Source: Streptomyces sp. NBRC 110028 (GTDB lineage: Bacteria > Actinomycetota > Actinomycetes > Streptomycetales > Streptomycetaceae). Taken from it: a DNA stretch of 64,000 nucleotides. The position numbers were made by a program, and so were the translations under genes. The stretch lies in NCBI RefSeq assembly GCF_001417735.1, contig NZ_BBUZ01000025.1:372001-436000 (forward strand), read 5' to 3'. Positions 1-7,652 of this stretch are shown in pieces (positions within the stretch are counted from its first letter, which is position 1; every line of letters starts with the position of its first letter). The notes beneath the pieces are model-generated. The model was not told where the DNA came from, searched no databases, and saw only the letters and a list, made by a program, of their open reading frames with translations.

Positions 1-1020
1 ATCCTGCACACCCTCCTCGCAGGCGGCGCCGACTGCCGCCCCGGTCAGACCGTCGCCCACCTCTTCGCCTCGGAGGACGAACGCCATGCCTACCTCTCCG
101 CACCGGCCGTCGACCCCACCGCACGGCCGGAGCCGGCAACCGATGCCGGCCTGACGCTCACCAAGGCGGCGCGCGCCCTCGCGGACCAGCACGGCCTGAG
201 CGACAACGAACTGCGCGGACTGGGCCGCACCGTGATCCGCGCAGCCGACGTCGAAGCGCTGCTGCCACGCCCCGCGCAAGCCGGTGCCCCCACCGACCTT
301 CAACTGTCGGCGCAGCAGCGGGCGGTGGGTGCCGTGGTCACCGAGTCGATGCGCACCATCCCGGCCGCCGCCGCCTTCGCCAAGGTCGACGTCGGCCAGG
401 CTCAGGACCTCGCCCGGCAACTGCGTCTGCGCACCGGCAGCTACGTCTCCCTGCTCGGCCTCCTCATCAAGTCGGTGGCAGACCAACACCCCGCGCATCC
501 GAGCCTGTTCACCCGGCTCCTCGACGACGGCACCATCCAGCCCGCTCCCTGCCCACACGTCGCGGTGGCGGTGGACGCCGGAGAGGGCCTGTACACCCCG
601 GTCGTACACAACACCGCCGCGCTGAACGTCGCCCGGATCGCCGACGTGATAACAGGATTCCGCGCCAAAGCCGTCAGCGGCACTTTCCGAGCCGACGAGC
701 TCACCGGCGCCAACATCATGATCGCTCCGCACACGGCCGACGGTGTGGTCTTCGCCACCCCCATCGTCTTCCCCGGCCAGACCTGCGCGCTCTCCCTGGG
801 CGGCATCGACGAACAGCTCGTCCTGGGCCGGCAGGGCAGGCCGGAAGTCCGCCGGTTCGCGTACCTCGGTCTGGTCTACGACCATCGCGTGGTCAACGGC
901 CGCGACGCGATGGCCTTCCTTGGAGACCTCAAACAAGCACTGGAGACACCAGCCGCCCTCGCGGCCGGTACCGAAGGCGACGAGGACGCGCCAAAGAAGG
1001 CGTGCGAGCCCCCGACCTGA
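1..1020 (+). CDS. 2-oxo acid dehydrogenase E2 acyltransferase (5' truncated by window)
   Basis: The reading frame is open from base 1, so the true start lies outside the window. In order it shows the end of a lipoyl-like domain (about residues 1-28), a peripheral-subunit-binding domain (about 55-85, LTKAARALADQHGLSDNEL) and a catalytic acyltransferase domain ending in YDHRVVNGRDAMAFL. This core transfers acyl groups from lipoamide to CoA in 2-oxo acid dehydrogenase complexes. The usual DHRxxDG signature carries Asn instead of Asp (DHRVVNG), a change I associate with divergent E2 proteins; whether it alters activity cannot be judged here. The first ATG-like start inside the window would cut off the binding domain, so it is not the start. 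The E1 and E3 partners would be expected upstream. Family is confident, substrate unknown. Confidence 0.85.
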   Translation: MLHTLLAGGADCRPGQTVAHLFASEDERHAYLSAPAVDPTARPEPATDAGLTLTKAARALADQHGLSDNELRGLGRTVIRAADVEALLPRPAQAGAPTDLQLSAQQRAVGAVVTESMRTIPAAAAFAKVDVGQAQDLARQLRLRTGSYVSLLGLLIKSVADQHPAHPSLFTRLLDDGTIQPAPCPHVAVAVDAGEGLYTPVVHNTAALNVARIADVITGFRAKAVSGTFRADELTGANIMIAPHTADGVVFATPIVFPGQTCALSLGGIDEQLVLGRQGRPEVRRFAYLGLVYDHRVVNGRDAMAFLGDLKQALETPAALAAGTEGDEDAPKKACEPPT

Positions 1021-1950
1021 CAGGGGGCCTCCACGCGCGGCACGGCAGCCGGAGCACGGCGTCCGCAGCCCACTCCTCGGCATACGGCCGCGGGTGCCGG
1101 GGAATTGATCGCTGCCTATGCACCCACCTGGTCCCCGGCGGCGGGCCGAGCGTGCGCCCGTAGTCGCGTGGAGCAGGTGGCGCCGGTCCCCTATGAGGTG
1201 CGGTCCAGCGGTCGGGCCGGCAGGTTTGCATCCAGTGCTCCATGAAGGAGTTCATCCACGGCATTCGGATGCCGCTGGTGACGACAGTGATCCCGTCGAA
1301 GGACCGAGTGTGCGGCTGGTCCGGTCAGTCGGCCTTCGGCGGCGCTCCGCGATGCCGGGAAGTGAGGGCTCGGGCTCCTCCCTCAAGCGAGTGGGCGAAA
1401 GTCTGTAGTGCCATCCCCGGGTGCGGGAACAGACTCAAGGCGAGCACAAAATTCACGCCGCGGGGGGATGGCAGCAGGCGCAGTCGTGGCTGGAGCCGAC
1501 CGGTCTCCGTCAGGACCGGATGGCGTCGCTCCTGACCGACGGTCTGGTGATCGGGCGGCCCGGGAACCTCCGGCGCCCTGGGGATCTCGACGTACGGTCA
1601 TCGTCCCCAGGGCCTCGACGGTTGCGGCGTCAGCGTCCCCTTGGCCCCTTACGTGACGTTCCGGGCGGGGAATCGGCTGACCGGTCGGCACATGTACAGC
1701 CGTGCGCGCTTCCAGCCGCTCCTGCATACCCGGATCTCACCCAGCCATGAAGAGTGCCGGCAACGGCACGGCCCGGCCGGAACCCGGATCCGACATCCCG
1801 GTGTTCGCCGCCTCCTGGGTGTTCATTAAGCAAGGCCGCGCGTTCGGTTGTCCGAAGGCCGGGCGCCACTTGACGTGTGGATAAGCGACCGCGGAGAGCG
1901 CGGACAGGTGCTCGGCAGGTGCGGTCAACCGCGCAGGCCACCGGGATGCC
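1021..1950. other. 930-bp stretch without a supported gene
   Basis: Several short overlapping frames exist on both strands, but none has a ribosome-binding site together with a recognisable protein motif or steady codon bias. No terminal inverted repeats or transposase motifs were found. It may hold the terminators of the two flanking genes and decayed sequence; nothing else can be supported. Confidence 0.5.
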
Positions 1951-3039
1951 TCATCCGGCAGGGCGCGCGCCGATGACGGAGCAGACCGTGGCGTCGCGAT
2001 ATCCGAGCCGGACCTGCTCGGGCAGGACGCGAACCGTGAAGTCCGCGGGGAGCGAGGGTACCGGAAGCCCCGGGGTGTCACCGTAGGGCTCGAAGCCGCA
2101 GCGGCGCAGCCGGTTTATCCAGGTAGCGGCCGCCTCGTGCCGCTCGAAACGCTGGGCGTCGGTGCGCGAGCCGACGATGTTCATGACCTCGCGGGCGAAG
2201 AACGTCTTCATGTGGTCCTTCTCCTGCCGGGTGGCAGGCGAGGCCTCGATGGCGCGAAGGATGGTGCCGAAGAACCGCCATGAGTTGAAGAACCGCTGCG
2301 GGAAGGACACCTCATGGTGGTCGGTGTCGAACTCGTTCAGCACCACTCCGCGCGGGGCCAGCATGCGCAACCGCTGGAAGAACTCGTCCCGGGCGTCGTG
2401 ACCGGGACTCGGGTCCTTCATGTGGTGGAGCGCCAAAGAGGCGTTGACCACCAACGGGACGTCAATGCGGGACAGGTTCATCCAGTCGTCATCGTCAAGT
2501 TCCTCAGCCACCTTCGCCACGGGGAGGAAGTCCAGATCGACACCGTGCTCGGCCGTGGCCTGCCGCAGGGTGCGCTCGGCTGTGGCCAGGCTTTCCCGGT
2601 CGGGGTCGACACCGATGACCGTGCAGTGACGCAATGCCGGGTTTCTGGCCGCGAGAGCGTGCAGCAGCGCGCTCTCCTGGCGGCCGTGCCCAATGCCGAC
2701 CGACAGCAGGGCGAAGTCGTCCGCGGCGCCCACCTGCCCGGCGAGCAGCTCGTTGACGACCCGGCTCGTGTCCATGAACGGCAGGTGGGTGGTGAGCAGG
2801 TAGTACAGATCGATCTGCGGCTGGTCGTAGGCCTGTGTGTACAGGTTGGTCTCCGAGGGGCTGCCGTGCTCCTCGACACGGTTGACCAGTGCGGCACGGT
2901 AGAGCTCGTACGCCGCGTCCTGCGGCCGCACTTCGGGCCCGATCAGCTTCCTCAAGTTCTCCAGCGCGGGACGGGCCTGGGCGGGGCGGCCGGCGTGGAT
3001 GTGGGCGACTGCGTCGCACAGCAGGGCAAACTTCTCCAT
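1951..3039 (-). CDS. Bacterial GRAS-family, SAM-methyltransferase-like protein
   Basis: A 362-residue protein with a Rossmann-type core. SVGIGHGRQESALLHAL (about residue 112) is in the position of the SAM-binding loop and VIGVDPDRES (about 141) follows. VNASLALHHM, RGVVLNEFDTDHHEVSFPQR and VMNIVGSRTDAQRFERHEAA match the order and spacing of the plant GRAS blocks (LHHL-type, PFYRE-type and SAW-type regions). Bacterial GRAS proteins are known as probable small-molecule methyltransferases. The start has GGAGG about 10 nt upstream. Target and pathway are unknown; the nearest gene is the E2 acyltransferase on the other strand. GRAS assignment is by motif reading from memory, so a generic class I methyltransferase is the alternative. 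Confidence 0.72.
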   Translation of the reverse strand: MEKFALLCDAVAHIHAGRPAQARPALENLRKLIGPEVRPQDAAYELYRAALVNRVEEHGSPSETNLYTQAYDQPQIDLYYLLTTHLPFMDTSRVVNELLAGQVGAADDFALLSVGIGHGRQESALLHALAARNPALRHCTVIGVDPDRESLATAERTLRQATAEHGVDLDFLPVAKVAEELDDDDWMNLSRIDVPLVVNASLALHHMKDPSPGHDARDEFFQRLRMLAPRGVVLNEFDTDHHEVSFPQRFFNSWRFFGTILRAIEASPATRQEKDHMKTFFAREVMNIVGSRTDAQRFERHEAAATWINRLRRCGFEPYGDTPGLPVPSLPADFTVRVLPEQVRLGYRDATVCSVIGARPAG

Positions 3040-3294
3040 CGGGCAGCAGCCTCCAGGGGGTGGGACGGCCAGAACCGAACCGATGCAACAGAATCAGTGT
3101 GATCATACGACACACCCATGGCTTTCCCCAGGCCCAAGTGGCCAGATTTCGCACCCGATTCGGCTGTCCTGCGTGGCGCATCCGAGGCGAGTGGCATCGG
3201 GCCATGGTGGTCCTGGACAGGGATCCGGGGCCGGGCGGTGTGCTGGAGCAGGGCGGGTGCCAGGAGGCCGGTGCGACGCGTGAGAACACAGCGC

Positions 3295-3329
3295 CGCGAG
3301 CCCTCTGGTAGAGGTTCAGAGGGCTCGCG
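3295..3329 (-). terminator. Hairpin terminator after the monooxygenase-fold gene
   Basis: A perfect 12-bp inverted repeat (CGCGAGCCCTCT, positions 3295-3306, with 3318-3329) encloses an 11-nt loop, 18 bp beyond the stop codon of the minus-strand gene. There is no clear U tract, as is common in actinomycetes. Confidence 0.75.
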
Positions 3330-3347
3330 ACGAGTCAAGAGCCAGTG

Positions 3348-3674
3348 TCAGCCTTGCTTGGGTCCGGTTTGCTGGACGACCTCGAAGGACCACAGGGTGG
3401 AGCCGGAGGCGGCGGGCTTCTGCTTCGGGGCGTCCTCGCCGCCGCGCTGGTGGGCCGCCTTCATGGGGCCCTCCATCCATGCCTGGAAGTCTTCCTCGCT
3501 GCGCCAGCGCGTGTAGACGAGGTAGGTGTCAGTCCCTTCGACGGGACGCAGGAGCTCAAACCACTCGAAGCCGTCGGAGTTCTCGACCGTCCCGGCCCGT
3601 GCGGCGAAGCGCTTTTCCAGCACCTCGCGCTGTTCCTCCGGGACCGTCAGCACATTGATCTTGACAACACTCAT
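3348..3674 (-). CDS. Antibiotic biosynthesis monooxygenase (ABM) fold protein
   Basis: A 108-residue dimeric alpha+beta-barrel type protein starting MSVVKINVLTVPEEQ, with GFEWFELLRP and YLVYTRWRSEEDFQAWM, typical of ABM-domain proteins widespread in Streptomyces. ABM domains act as cofactor-free oxygenases, haem-degrading enzymes or small binding proteins; the substrate is unknown. The ATG at 3674 is chosen because homologs I remember begin there. An in-frame GTG at 3704 overlaps the TGA of the upstream GntR gene (GTGA), so the two genes are probably translationally coupled in either case. Confidence 0.75.
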   Translation of the reverse strand: MSVVKINVLTVPEEQREVLEKRFAARAGTVENSDGFEWFELLRPVEGTDTYLVYTRWRSEEDFQAWMEGPMKAAHQRGGEDAPKQKPAASGSTLWSFEVVQQTGPKQG

Positions 3675-3700
3675 CCCCTCATCTTGCCCCACGCCCGGGG

Positions 3701-4477
3701 TCACGGTGTTCGAGGCCGGCGAGGCGTCCGAGGATTTCGTCCGCGGTGCTCGTCGATACGGGACTGGGCGATCTCTTGTTCGGCGGCTTCGATGATGGCC
3801 AGTACGGCGGCGGCCGCGGCCGCGGGATCGCGGGCCTCGACGGCTTCCACGATGGCGCGGTGACCCGGCAGCGAGGCTTTCACCACGCCGGGGGTCCGGG
3901 TGCTGACGAAAAAACTGTGTTCCAACGCGATGTCCACAGCGCGGCCCAGTGAGCCGAGGAGACGGTTGCCGCTGGCGTCGAGCAGAGCCCGGTGGAAGGC
4001 GCTGTCGGCCTCGACGTAGCCGCTGCGGTCGGGTTCCGCCGCCGCGGCCTCCATGGCCGACAGGGAGTCGTACAGGATTCGTACGTCGTCGGGGCCGGCC
4101 CGGACGGCGGCGAGCCGGGCCGCCTCGGGCTCGACGATCCGGCGCAGTTCACCCGTATCGCGCAGCAGGGCGGTGGCGTCCCCGGCCTGTTTCCAGCGCA
4201 GCACGTCACGGTCCAGGTGGTTCCAGTGCTCCGGAGGCCGCACACGCGTGCCGGTGCGCGGGCGTACCCGCAGCATCCCCTTGGCCACCAGTGTCTTGAC
4301 CGCTTCCCGCAATACGCCTCGGCTGACGCCGATCTCGGCCGCGAGCGCGTTCTCGACCGGCAACGGATCCCCCGGCCCCCACGTGCCACCGACGATGCGC
4401 CGCCCGAGCTCGTCGACCACGCGCTGGTGCGTGGTCGGGAAGTGCGCCACGATCTCCGCTCGCCCCCTGGACTCCAT
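3701..4477 (-). CDS. GntR/FadR-family regulator (FCD domain)
   Basis: A 258-residue regulator. It has an N-terminal winged helix (about 18-82, PLPVENALAAEIGVSRGVLREA) and a C-terminal all-helical FCD ligand domain, including LRRIVEPEAARLAA and the metal-binding type histidines in FHRALLDASGN and GHRAIVEAV. The subfamily resembles DgoR-type regulators of sugar-acid catabolism. It is divergent from the sugar-acid dehydratase gene at 4582, and a perfect palindrome lies between them immediately upstream of its own start, so autoregulation and control of the dehydratase operon are likely. No good Shine-Dalgarno precedes ATG 4477; a leaderless mRNA or the in-frame GTG nine codons on is possible. 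Confidence 0.85.
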   Translation of the reverse strand: MESRGRAEIVAHFPTTHQRVVDELGRRIVGGTWGPGDPLPVENALAAEIGVSRGVLREAVKTLVAKGMLRVRPRTGTRVRPPEHWNHLDRDVLRWKQAGDATALLRDTGELRRIVEPEAARLAAVRAGPDDVRILYDSLSAMEAAAAEPDRSGYVEADSAFHRALLDASGNRLLGSLGRAVDIALEHSFFVSTRTPGVVKASLPGHRAIVEAVEARDPAAAAAAVLAIIEAAEQEIAQSRIDEHRGRNPRTPRRPRTP

Positions 4478-4483
4478 TCATCG

Positions 4484-4498
4484 AATCATTTAATGATT
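4484..4498. promoter_or_regulatory. Putative GntR operator AATCATTTAATGATT
   Basis: A perfect palindrome with 7-bp arms and a single central base lies in the divergent promoter region between the GntR gene and the sugar-acid dehydratase. It is AT-rich in a GC-rich setting, and FadR/FCD regulators usually bind such short palindromes. Its position 7 bp from the GntR start codon suggests autorepression. Confidence 0.65.
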
Positions 4499-4581
4499 GA
4501 GCCCAGGGTACGGCCTGCGGGCCCTCACCCGACATCGCCCATCGCGCGAGCGGACGACGCCAGAGTCACGGGAGGGCCTGC

Positions 4582-6318
4582 ATGACCGATGGGCGGAAGA
4601 CGAGCCGTCGCAGTCAGGCGTGGTTCGGCGCGCGGGGCCGCAGCGGGATGGTGTACCGCTCCTGGATGCGCAATCAGGGATTCGGGCACGAGGTGTTCGA
4701 CGGGCGTCCTGTCATCGGCATCGCGACCAGCGCCTCCGAACTCGCCCCGTGCAACGCCCATCTGACACACGTCGCCGAAGCCGTCAAGCGCGGCGTGTGG
4801 CAGGCGGGCGGCCTGCCGCTCCAGTTCCCCACCATGGCCACCGGCGAGACCCTGATGCGCCCCACCGCCATGCTGTACCGCAACCTCATGGCCATGGAGG
4901 TCGAGGAACTGATCCGGGCCAATCCGCTCGACGGTGTCGTGCTGTTGTCCGGCTGCGACAAGACGACCCCCGCCATGCTCATGGGCGCCGCCAGCGTCGA
5001 CCTGCCCGCCGTCATGGTCACCGGCGGGCCGATGCTCAACGGCAAGTACCGGGGCCAGGACGTGGGATCCGGCACCCACGTGTGGAAGTTCGAGGAGGAC
5101 CTGAAAACCGGCCGGATGACCGAGGAGGAGTGCTTCTTCGCGGAAGGGTGCATGGCCCGTTCAGCCGGCCACTGCATGACGATGGGGACCGCCTCGACGA
5201 TGGCCTGCATGGCCGAGGCGCTCGGCATGCAACTGCCGGGCTCGGCCGCCTGGCCGGCGGCCGACTCCCGGCGGATGGAGACCGCGCAGGCGGCGGGGCA
5301 GCGCGTCGTACGGATGGTGGAGGAGGAGCTGCGCCCCTCGCGCATCCTGACCCGGGAGGCGTTCGAGAACGCCATCCGGGTCAACGCGGCCATCGGCGGC
5401 TCCACGAACGCCATCATCCATCTCACCGCCATCGCCGGGCGGGCCGGCGTCGAGTTGCGCCTGCACGACTTCGACGACCTGGTCCGCGCGGTGCCGACCC
5501 TGGTCAACCTGATGCCCAGCGGCACGTACCTCATGGAGGACTTCTGCTACGCGGGCGGGCTGCCCGCCGTCATGGCCGAGCTGCTCCGCGGCAGGCTCCT
5601 GCACGGCGGACAGATCACGGTCACCGGACGCACCATCGCCGAGAACACCGAGAGCGCCGAACGCGTCAACTCCGACGTCATCACCGGCCTCGACGCCCCC
5701 TTCCAGCCGGCCGGCACCGGTACGGCCGTGCTGAGGGGCAACCTGTGCCCCGACGGCGCCGTGATCAAGCAGTCCGCCGCGTCACCGCACCTGCTCACCC
5801 ACCGCGGCCCCGCGCGCGTCTTCGACTCCCCCGAGGCCTATCACGAGGTGGCCGACGACCCGGAACTCGACATCGACCAGAACACCGTCATCGTCATCCG
5901 CAACGCCGGCCCCAAGGGTTACCCCGGCATGCCGGAGGTCTCCAACGTCCCGCTGCCCGCCAAACTGCTGAAAGCCGGCGTCAAAGACATGGTGCGGATC
6001 TGCGACGGCCGGATGAGCGGCACCGGGTACGGGACGGTGGTCCTGCACGTAAGCCCCGAGGCCGCGGTCGGGGGACCTCTCGCCCTGGTGCGCGACGGGG
6101 ACCCCGTCGTCCTCGACGTCCCGAACCGCACCCTGCGCCTGGACGTGGACGACGCCGAGCTCACCCGGCGCCGGGAGGCATGGCGGGCCCCCGCCGAGCG
6201 GCACACCAGCGGCTACGCCTGGCTCTACACCCAGAACGTGGAACAGGCCGATCAGGGGGCCGACTTCGGCTTCCTGCGGGGAAGCCGTGGACACGAGGTC
6301 CCCCGCGACTCCCACTGA
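4582..6318 (+). CDS. IlvD/Edd-family sugar-acid dehydratase (pentonate type)
   Basis: A 578-residue [Fe-S] dehydratase. Cys57 (SELAPCNAHL), Cys125 (LLSGCDKTTPA) and Cys198 (GHCMTMGTAS) sit within two residues of the cluster ligands known from L-arabinonate/D-xylonate dehydratases, and SGTGYG near residue 476 is also family-typical. It should remove water from a pentonate or hexonate to give a 2-keto-3-deoxy acid. The next gene downstream encodes the enzyme family that performs the following dehydration, which favours a pentonate over branched-chain dihydroxy-acids. ATG 4582 follows GGGAGGGCCTGC. Regulation is probably by the divergent GntR protein. A true IlvD of valine synthesis is less likely given this context. 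Confidence 0.85.
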   Translation: MTDGRKTSRRSQAWFGARGRSGMVYRSWMRNQGFGHEVFDGRPVIGIATSASELAPCNAHLTHVAEAVKRGVWQAGGLPLQFPTMATGETLMRPTAMLYRNLMAMEVEELIRANPLDGVVLLSGCDKTTPAMLMGAASVDLPAVMVTGGPMLNGKYRGQDVGSGTHVWKFEEDLKTGRMTEEECFFAEGCMARSAGHCMTMGTASTMACMAEALGMQLPGSAAWPAADSRRMETAQAAGQRVVRMVEEELRPSRILTREAFENAIRVNAAIGGSTNAIIHLTAIAGRAGVELRLHDFDDLVRAVPTLVNLMPSGTYLMEDFCYAGGLPAVMAELLRGRLLHGGQITVTGRTIAENTESAERVNSDVITGLDAPFQPAGTGTAVLRGNLCPDGAVIKQSAASPHLLTHRGPARVFDSPEAYHEVADDPELDIDQNTVIVIRNAGPKGYPGMPEVSNVPLPAKLLKAGVKDMVRICDGRMSGTGYGTVVLHVSPEAAVGGPLALVRDGDPVVLDVPNRTLRLDVDDAELTRRREAWRAPAERHTSGYAWLYTQNVEQADQGADFGFLRGSRGHEVPRDSH

Positions 6319-6356
6319 GCCTGACCCCACCCCTCGAATCCAGGAGAGCGTCGATC

Positions 6357-7544
6357 GTGGAATCGGCAGCAGCGCGCCCTCGTCCGGTCCTCACGGCCGG
6401 CTCCGTCCTGCCGGAGGACGCCGACCGGGCCGCCCTCGTGGCGCGCGTCCACCACCCGGAATGGGACGGACCGTGTGTGGCCGCGGTCCGCGGCGATCAG
6501 GTCGTCGACCTGACGGCCGTCGCACCCACCGTCTCCGACCTGATGGAACGCGACGACGCGGCGGCAGTCGTCCGCGAGGCCGACGGCGGACACGCCTGGT
6601 GCCTGGACGAATTGCTCAAGGCACCGACCGGCCGCCGTGATGTTCCGCATCTGCTTTCCCCCATCGACCTTCAGGTGATCAAGGCTGCGGGAGTCACCTT
6701 CGCGCGGAGTCTGCTGGAACGCGTCATCGAGGAGCGCGCGGGAGGCGATCCGGCACAAGCCGCGCGGGTGCGCGCCCGCGTCGGGCAGGTGGTGGGCGGC
6801 ACGCTCGACGGCATCCGTCCCGGATCGCCGGAAGCGGGCAGGGCCAAGGAACTGCTCGTCTCCGAAGGACTGTGGTCGCAGTACCTGGAGGTCGGGATCG
6901 GGCCGGACCCGGAAGTGTTCACCAAGGCCCCGGTCCTGTCCTCGGTCGGCACCGGCGCCGCCATCGGAGTGCTCGGCGCCTCGGTGTGGAACAACCCTGA
7001 GCCCGAGGCCGTCCTCGTCGTGGACTCGCGCGGCCGGATACGCGGCGCGACGCTCGGCAACGATGTCAACCTCCGCGACATCGAGGGACGCAGCGCCCTT
7101 CTGCTGTCCCGCGCGAAGGACAACAACGCCTCATGCGCGATCGGCCCGTTCATCCGCCTGTTCGACGACGGCTTCGACCTCGACACCGTACGCGGGATCG
7201 ACATCGACCTGCGGGTCGACGGAACGGACGGCTACGTACTGCACGGCAGCAGTTCCATGCGCGAGATCAGCCGTGACGTACTGGACCTGGTGGCCGCCAC
7301 CCACGGTCCGCACCATCAATACCCGGACGGCTTCGTGCTGTTCACCGGAACGCTGTTCGCCCCTACCGAGGACCGACAGGCGCCGGGCGCGGGCTTCACC
7401 CACGAGCACGGCGACATCGTGCGGATCTCCAGCCCGCGGCTCGGCGCTCTGGTCAACCACGTCGTCCCCAGCGAGCAGGCCACGCCGTGGACGTTCGGCG
7501 TACGAGCGCTGATGCACAACCTCGCCCGGCGCGGCGTGCTGTGA
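6357..7544 (+). CDS. 2-keto-3-deoxy-pentonate dehydratase, fumarylacetoacetate hydrolase family
   Basis: A 395-residue FAH-fold protein starting at GTG 6357 with AGGAG about 10 nt upstream; the frame is open further 5' but overlaps the dehydratase gene and is not coding there. EPEAVLVVDSRG, IRGATLGNDVNLRDIEGRS and LLSRAKDNNASCAIGPFI form the metal-binding core typical of 2-dehydro-3-deoxy-D-xylonate/L-arabinonate dehydratases. These convert the product of the preceding enzyme to 2-oxoglutarate semialdehyde. It follows the dehydratase with a 38-bp gap, so the two are probably one transcript. The sugar dehydrogenase, lactonase and semialdehyde dehydrogenase needed for a full route are not adjacent. 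Confidence 0.85.
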   Translation: MESAAARPRPVLTAGSVLPEDADRAALVARVHHPEWDGPCVAAVRGDQVVDLTAVAPTVSDLMERDDAAAVVREADGGHAWCLDELLKAPTGRRDVPHLLSPIDLQVIKAAGVTFARSLLERVIEERAGGDPAQAARVRARVGQVVGGTLDGIRPGSPEAGRAKELLVSEGLWSQYLEVGIGPDPEVFTKAPVLSSVGTGAAIGVLGASVWNNPEPEAVLVVDSRGRIRGATLGNDVNLRDIEGRSALLLSRAKDNNASCAIGPFIRLFDDGFDLDTVRGIDIDLRVDGTDGYVLHGSSSMREISRDVLDLVAATHGPHHQYPDGFVLFTGTLFAPTEDRQAPGAGFTHEHGDIVRISSPRLGALVNHVVPSEQATPWTFGVRALMHNLARRGVL

Positions 7545-7652
7545 GGTGGCCACTGGTGCGGCACGAGTCATACGGCCACCACCACATGCCCGGCCGCGCG
7601 GTCCCGTGTGCGCGGCGCCGCCACTGCCGGGAGGGGCGCTGCGCACATCCGG

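Noticed and set aside
1021..1950. Possible transposase remnant or short genes
   Set aside because: No transposase motif, inverted ends or consistent coding frame could be found.
4497..6356. Long open frame overlapping the sugar-acid dehydratase and joined in frame to the FAH-family gene
   Set aside because: It is Arg/Pro/His-rich shadow translation; only the part from GTG 6357 shows family motifs.
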